From positions 1 to 47,658 of the forward strand of contig NZ_JAGWUA010000013.1 of assembly GCF_028868675.1 (NCBI RefSeq): a stretch of 47,658 nt of DNA, given 5' to 3'. Of the stretch, positions 45,664 through 47,658 are shown piece by piece. The stretch's first letter is position 1. Each line of letters begins with the position of its first letter. Source of the DNA: Bradyrhizobium sp. (GTDB taxonomy: Bacteria; Pseudomonadota; Alphaproteobacteria; Rhizobiales; Xanthobacteraceae). The position numbers and the translations under genes are program-made. The notes under the pieces were generated by a model. The model saw only the letters and a program-made list of their open reading frames with translations, ran no database searches and was not told where the DNA came from.

Positions 45664-45998
45664 TTGCGGTCTCCCGTGCAAGTGTCTCTGGGTGGAAGAC
45701 GAACGGGAACCGCGGGGGCCGACATCGGCATCGACGAGGCCACGGGATTTTTGGGACCGTCCCCCCGTAGGACTGGACGGAACAACCATACGATATTCCG
45801 AATTTCTTGTAAAGCGAATTTGTGGACGTCTGTGACCGGAAACCAAAATCCGAGGTTCAACCCCATGCACAGTCGCCGGATGGCCGCCGCCGCATGGCGT
45901 CACAATGCCCGGAAGCATTTGACACGTCGGGGAAATCACCCGCACGATGGCGTGATCCAGCCGAACCCGGCGTCATCGCGCTCCAGGCCCTGCCGATC

Positions 45999-46496
45999 AT
46001 GGCCATTCGTCCCCTCCTCCGCTATCCCGACCGCCGGCTTGCGATCCCGGCCCGGCCAGTGACCGCTTTCGACGAGACGCTGCGGGAGCTCGCTCGGGAC
46101 CTGCTCGAGACGATGCGCGCCGCGCCCGGGATTGGCATCACGGCGCCGCATATCGGCATCCCCCTGCGCGTCGTGGTGCTCGAGCTCGACGCGAAGGACG
46201 GCGCGCGAACCTACGTCAATCCCGAGATCGAATGGGCCTCTCCCGAGATGATCCTGCACCGCGAAGGCAGCGTCTCGATGCCTGGCGTCACCGACGAGGT
46301 TTTGCGCCACGCCCGCGTTCGGATCGTCTATCAGGACCTCGACGGCACCACGCACACCGAAGAATCCGAAGCCCTGCGCGCCGTCTGCCACCAGCATGAG
46401 ATCGATCAGCTCGACGGGGTGTTCTGGATCCAGCGGCTGTCGCGGCTGAAGCGCGAGCGGCTGGTGAAGCGGTTTGAAAAGTTGGCACGGGGCTGA
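45999..46496 (+). CDS. Peptide deformylase-like protein lacking metal ligands
   Basis: A 165-residue protein of the deformylase fold. The three motifs appear in altered form: motif 1 GIGITAPH (44-51; usual GxGxAAxQ), motif 2 EGSVS (89-93; usual EGCLS) and motif 3 QHEIDQ (132-137; usual HExDH). The cysteine and the second histidine that hold the metal are thus Ser91 and Gln137; His133 and Glu134 remain. It is therefore unlikely to deformylate in the usual way. Overall length and ending (WIQRLSRLKRERLVKRFEKL) are those of a functional protein, so it is a paralogue rather than a decayed gene. The start is the ATG giving MAIRPLLRYPDRRL. Confidence 0.9.
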   Translation: MAIRPLLRYPDRRLAIPARPVTAFDETLRELARDLLETMRAAPGIGITAPHIGIPLRVVVLELDAKDGARTYVNPEIEWASPEMILHREGSVSMPGVTDEVLRHARVRIVYQDLDGTTHTEESEALRAVCHQHEIDQLDGVFWIQRLSRLKRERLVKRFEKLARG

Positions 46497-46510
46497 ACGT
46501 CGATGTAACA

Positions 46511-46543
46511 CGTAGGGTATCGCTGCGCTCTACCCATCCTACG
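46511..46543. repeat. Small palindromic repeat remnant
   Basis: CGTAGGGTA and TACCCATCCTACG form imperfect inverted arms around CGCTGCGC, 15 bases after the deformylase-like stop. It looks like a shortened copy of a dispersed element. The remaining 100 bases up to the toxin gene hold nothing recognisable. Confidence 0.5.
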
Positions 46544-46645
46544 CGCGACAAATCAGGGATGCGGATGTGCGCCATGGAGATTGGGTGCGCCCGTACATGA
46601 CCCGCTACAGGGCCCGACCGATTGTTCAAACCTACTACGGGAGCA

Positions 46646-47083
46646 TCAGGACGGCGGTAACGCTCTGTCGGGATCATGCACAGCTATACCCAGGGGTGCG
46701 AAGTGACTGGCGTTGCGCGACAGGATAGTCAGCCCGTGCTGGTGTGCGGTGGCGGCAATGATGATATCGGCAAATCCCGGCGCATGTCCCTGCCCCCTTG
46801 CCCGGTCCGACAGGCGTCCGGCGATCCGCGCGATCGGCGCATCGACCACCAAGACCCGATCTCCGTAGAGATGCAGCACCGCTTCCAGCCATTGGGCCAA
46901 GTCCCTGCTCCTGCGCGCGGCTCTCTCGCGTTGTAGCTTGGCTATTCCATCCTCGACCTCTGCGATCGTGACAACCGAGATGAACAAGGAGGCCGAATGC
47001 GCGTCCATCCACTCGACAAGTGCCGAGGGCGCCGGCCGGTTCGGCGAGGCGGCCGACAGCACATTGGTGTCGACGAGATACAC
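46646..47083 (-). CDS. PIN-domain toxin (VapC/FitB type)
   Basis: A 145-residue ribonuclease toxin. Acidic residues of the PIN site are Asp5 (YLVDTNVLS), Glu42 (TIAEVEDG) and Asp106 (GFADIIIAATA), with Asn124 in SRNASHF. This is FitB-like rather than the shorter VapC. It starts with GTG four bases after the antitoxin stop, and the two are cotranscribed. Toxins of this family cleave tRNA or rRNA and are held by their antitoxin in a complex that also represses the operon. Confidence 0.92.
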   Translation of the reverse strand: MYLVDTNVLSAASPNRPAPSALVEWMDAHSASLFISVVTIAEVEDGIAKLQRERAARRSRDLAQWLEAVLHLYGDRVLVVDAPIARIAGRLSDRARGQGHAPGFADIIIAATAHQHGLTILSRNASHFAPLGIAVHDPDRALPPS

Positions 47084-47087
47084 GACG

Positions 47088-47330
47088 TCAGAAATCGGTC
47101 GACCGCAGCTTGGCGCGATTGCGTGCCGGCAGATCGCCCACTCTTGCAGGGACCGCCATCAGGAGGCGACCGAAGCTCGGAACCTGAGACAGCCGCCGCC
47201 ACTCTTCATAACCCAGGACCACCGCCTGCTTCTTGCCGTGGCGGGTAATCACCGCAGGCTTGCCGTCAATGGCTTCATCGACGACGGCGGAGAGATTGGC
47301 TCTTGCGTCGCGGAGCTGGATTTCGCGCAT
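47088..47330 (-). CDS. Phd/YefM-type antitoxin
   Basis: An 80-residue antitoxin. MREIQLRDARANLSAVVDEA is the Phd/YefM N-terminal DNA-binding segment and HGKKQAVVLGYEEWRRL its end. The C-terminal 30 residues (PARVGDLPARNRAKL) should bind the toxin. The ATG follows AGGTG at good spacing. It lies before the PIN toxin gene with a four-base gap, and the 17-bp palindrome upstream is a likely operator. Confidence 0.9.
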   Translation of the reverse strand: MREIQLRDARANLSAVVDEAIDGKPAVITRHGKKQAVVLGYEEWRRLSQVPSFGRLLMAVPARVGDLPARNRAKLRSTDF

Positions 47331-47342
47331 GGCATCACCTAA

Positions 47343-47359
47343 ATGACTACAGTAGTCAT
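47343..47359. promoter_or_regulatory. Operator palindrome of the toxin-antitoxin operon
   Basis: ATGACTAC-A-GTAGTCAT is a perfect 8-bp inverted repeat with one-base centre, ending 13 bases before the antitoxin start. This is the usual place for an antitoxin-controlled operator. Confidence 0.8.
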
Positions 47360-47658
47360 ATAGAAAGATTGCCTCAAATTCACGGGGCGACCTCCCTCGA
47401 CCGCCCCAGACGAATTTCGATCTAGCGTTTTCGACGGCGCATCCCGACGCCAACAGAATCACGCACACTCAGCCCGAGCCGGTGTGGTGGGATGAACAAC
47501 TGCATGGGCGGGCGTAGCGTGAGGCCTAGCCCATCTTTCACGGTTGGCGGAAAAACCTGATTTGAATCAAGGGGCGCACCCCGAAGGTCTCCACTACAGC
47601 GCGGGGGCCGGGTAGCGGACTGCTGGCGGTGCCGTCGTAAGGCGTGGCGGCGGCTGAG
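47360..47658. other. Gene-free end of the window
   Basis: About 300 bases with no convincing coding frame on either strand. A short symmetry TGATT-TG-AATCA (near 47560) and GC-rich sequence are all I see; the next gene probably begins beyond the window. Confidence 0.4.

Noticed and set aside
47540..47580. TGATTTGAATCA as a possible FNR/FixK site
   Set aside because: The consensus TTGAT-N4-ATCAA spacing is not met.

Overview
The window is a GC-rich alphaproteobacterial chromosome segment, most likely Bradyrhizobium or a close relative in the Nitrobacteraceae. This is inferred from protein character, from the gene order S6-S18-(DUF2232)-L9-dnaB-alr-radA-cvpA-purF, and from dispersed palindromic intergenic elements of the kind common in Bradyrhizobium. 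No tRNA, rRNA, CRISPR array, transposase or prophage gene was seen. Nearly all of it reads as core chromosome with small lineage-specific insertions.

Region 1 (1-9.3 kb): the end of rpsF, then rpsR, a DUF2232 membrane protein and rplI, closed by a clear intrinsic terminator. A minus-strand heme-motif protein with a long disordered tail, a cyclopropane fatty acid synthase and two very small genes separate this ribosomal operon from dnaB, alr and an exonuclease III gene. Region 2 (9.3-15.1 kb): accessory genes, namely an orphan polytopic membrane protein with a Wzy-like look, a small unknown protein, a TauE/SafE-type transporter, and a translationally coupled pair made of a periplasmic solute-binding protein and a membrane GGDEF-EAL protein. 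Region 3 (15.2-22.5 kb): radA, cvpA (preceded by a three-copy tandem repeat), purF, an SDR, an NHL-repeat secreted protein and an orphan branched-chain amino-acid-type binding protein.

Region 4 (22.6-31.9 kb, minus strand): a YfgM-like protein, a lipoprotein and der; an acyl-CoA synthetase, an NnrU-like protein and a secreted protein; prfC; and the low-affinity phosphate module orfA(DUF47)-pit, whose promoter region carries a textbook PHO box. Region 5 (32-36.7 kb, minus strand): a complete branched-chain amino acid ABC transporter, livG-livF-binding protein-livH-livM, whose binding protein is a close paralogue of the orphan one at 21-22.5 kb. Region 6 (36.9-47.4 kb): small housekeeping and stress genes (PAS_5 protein, ArsC/Spx-like, CsaA-like, GST, PECR-like SDR), a Cache-type chemoreceptor, a Lin0512-GNAT pair, a MarR-GNAT fusion with a perfect operator palindrome touching its start codon, an MFS transporter, a deformylase-like protein lacking two of three metal ligands, and a Phd/VapC-type toxin-antitoxin pair with a perfect 17-bp operator.

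The strongest leads for unusual biology are the binding protein/GGDEF-EAL sensory pair, the ligand-less deformylase, the apparently leaderless MarR-GNAT gene, the PHO box over orfA-pit, the possible alternative hairpins ahead of livG, and the possible ATT or CTG start of the CsaA-like gene.
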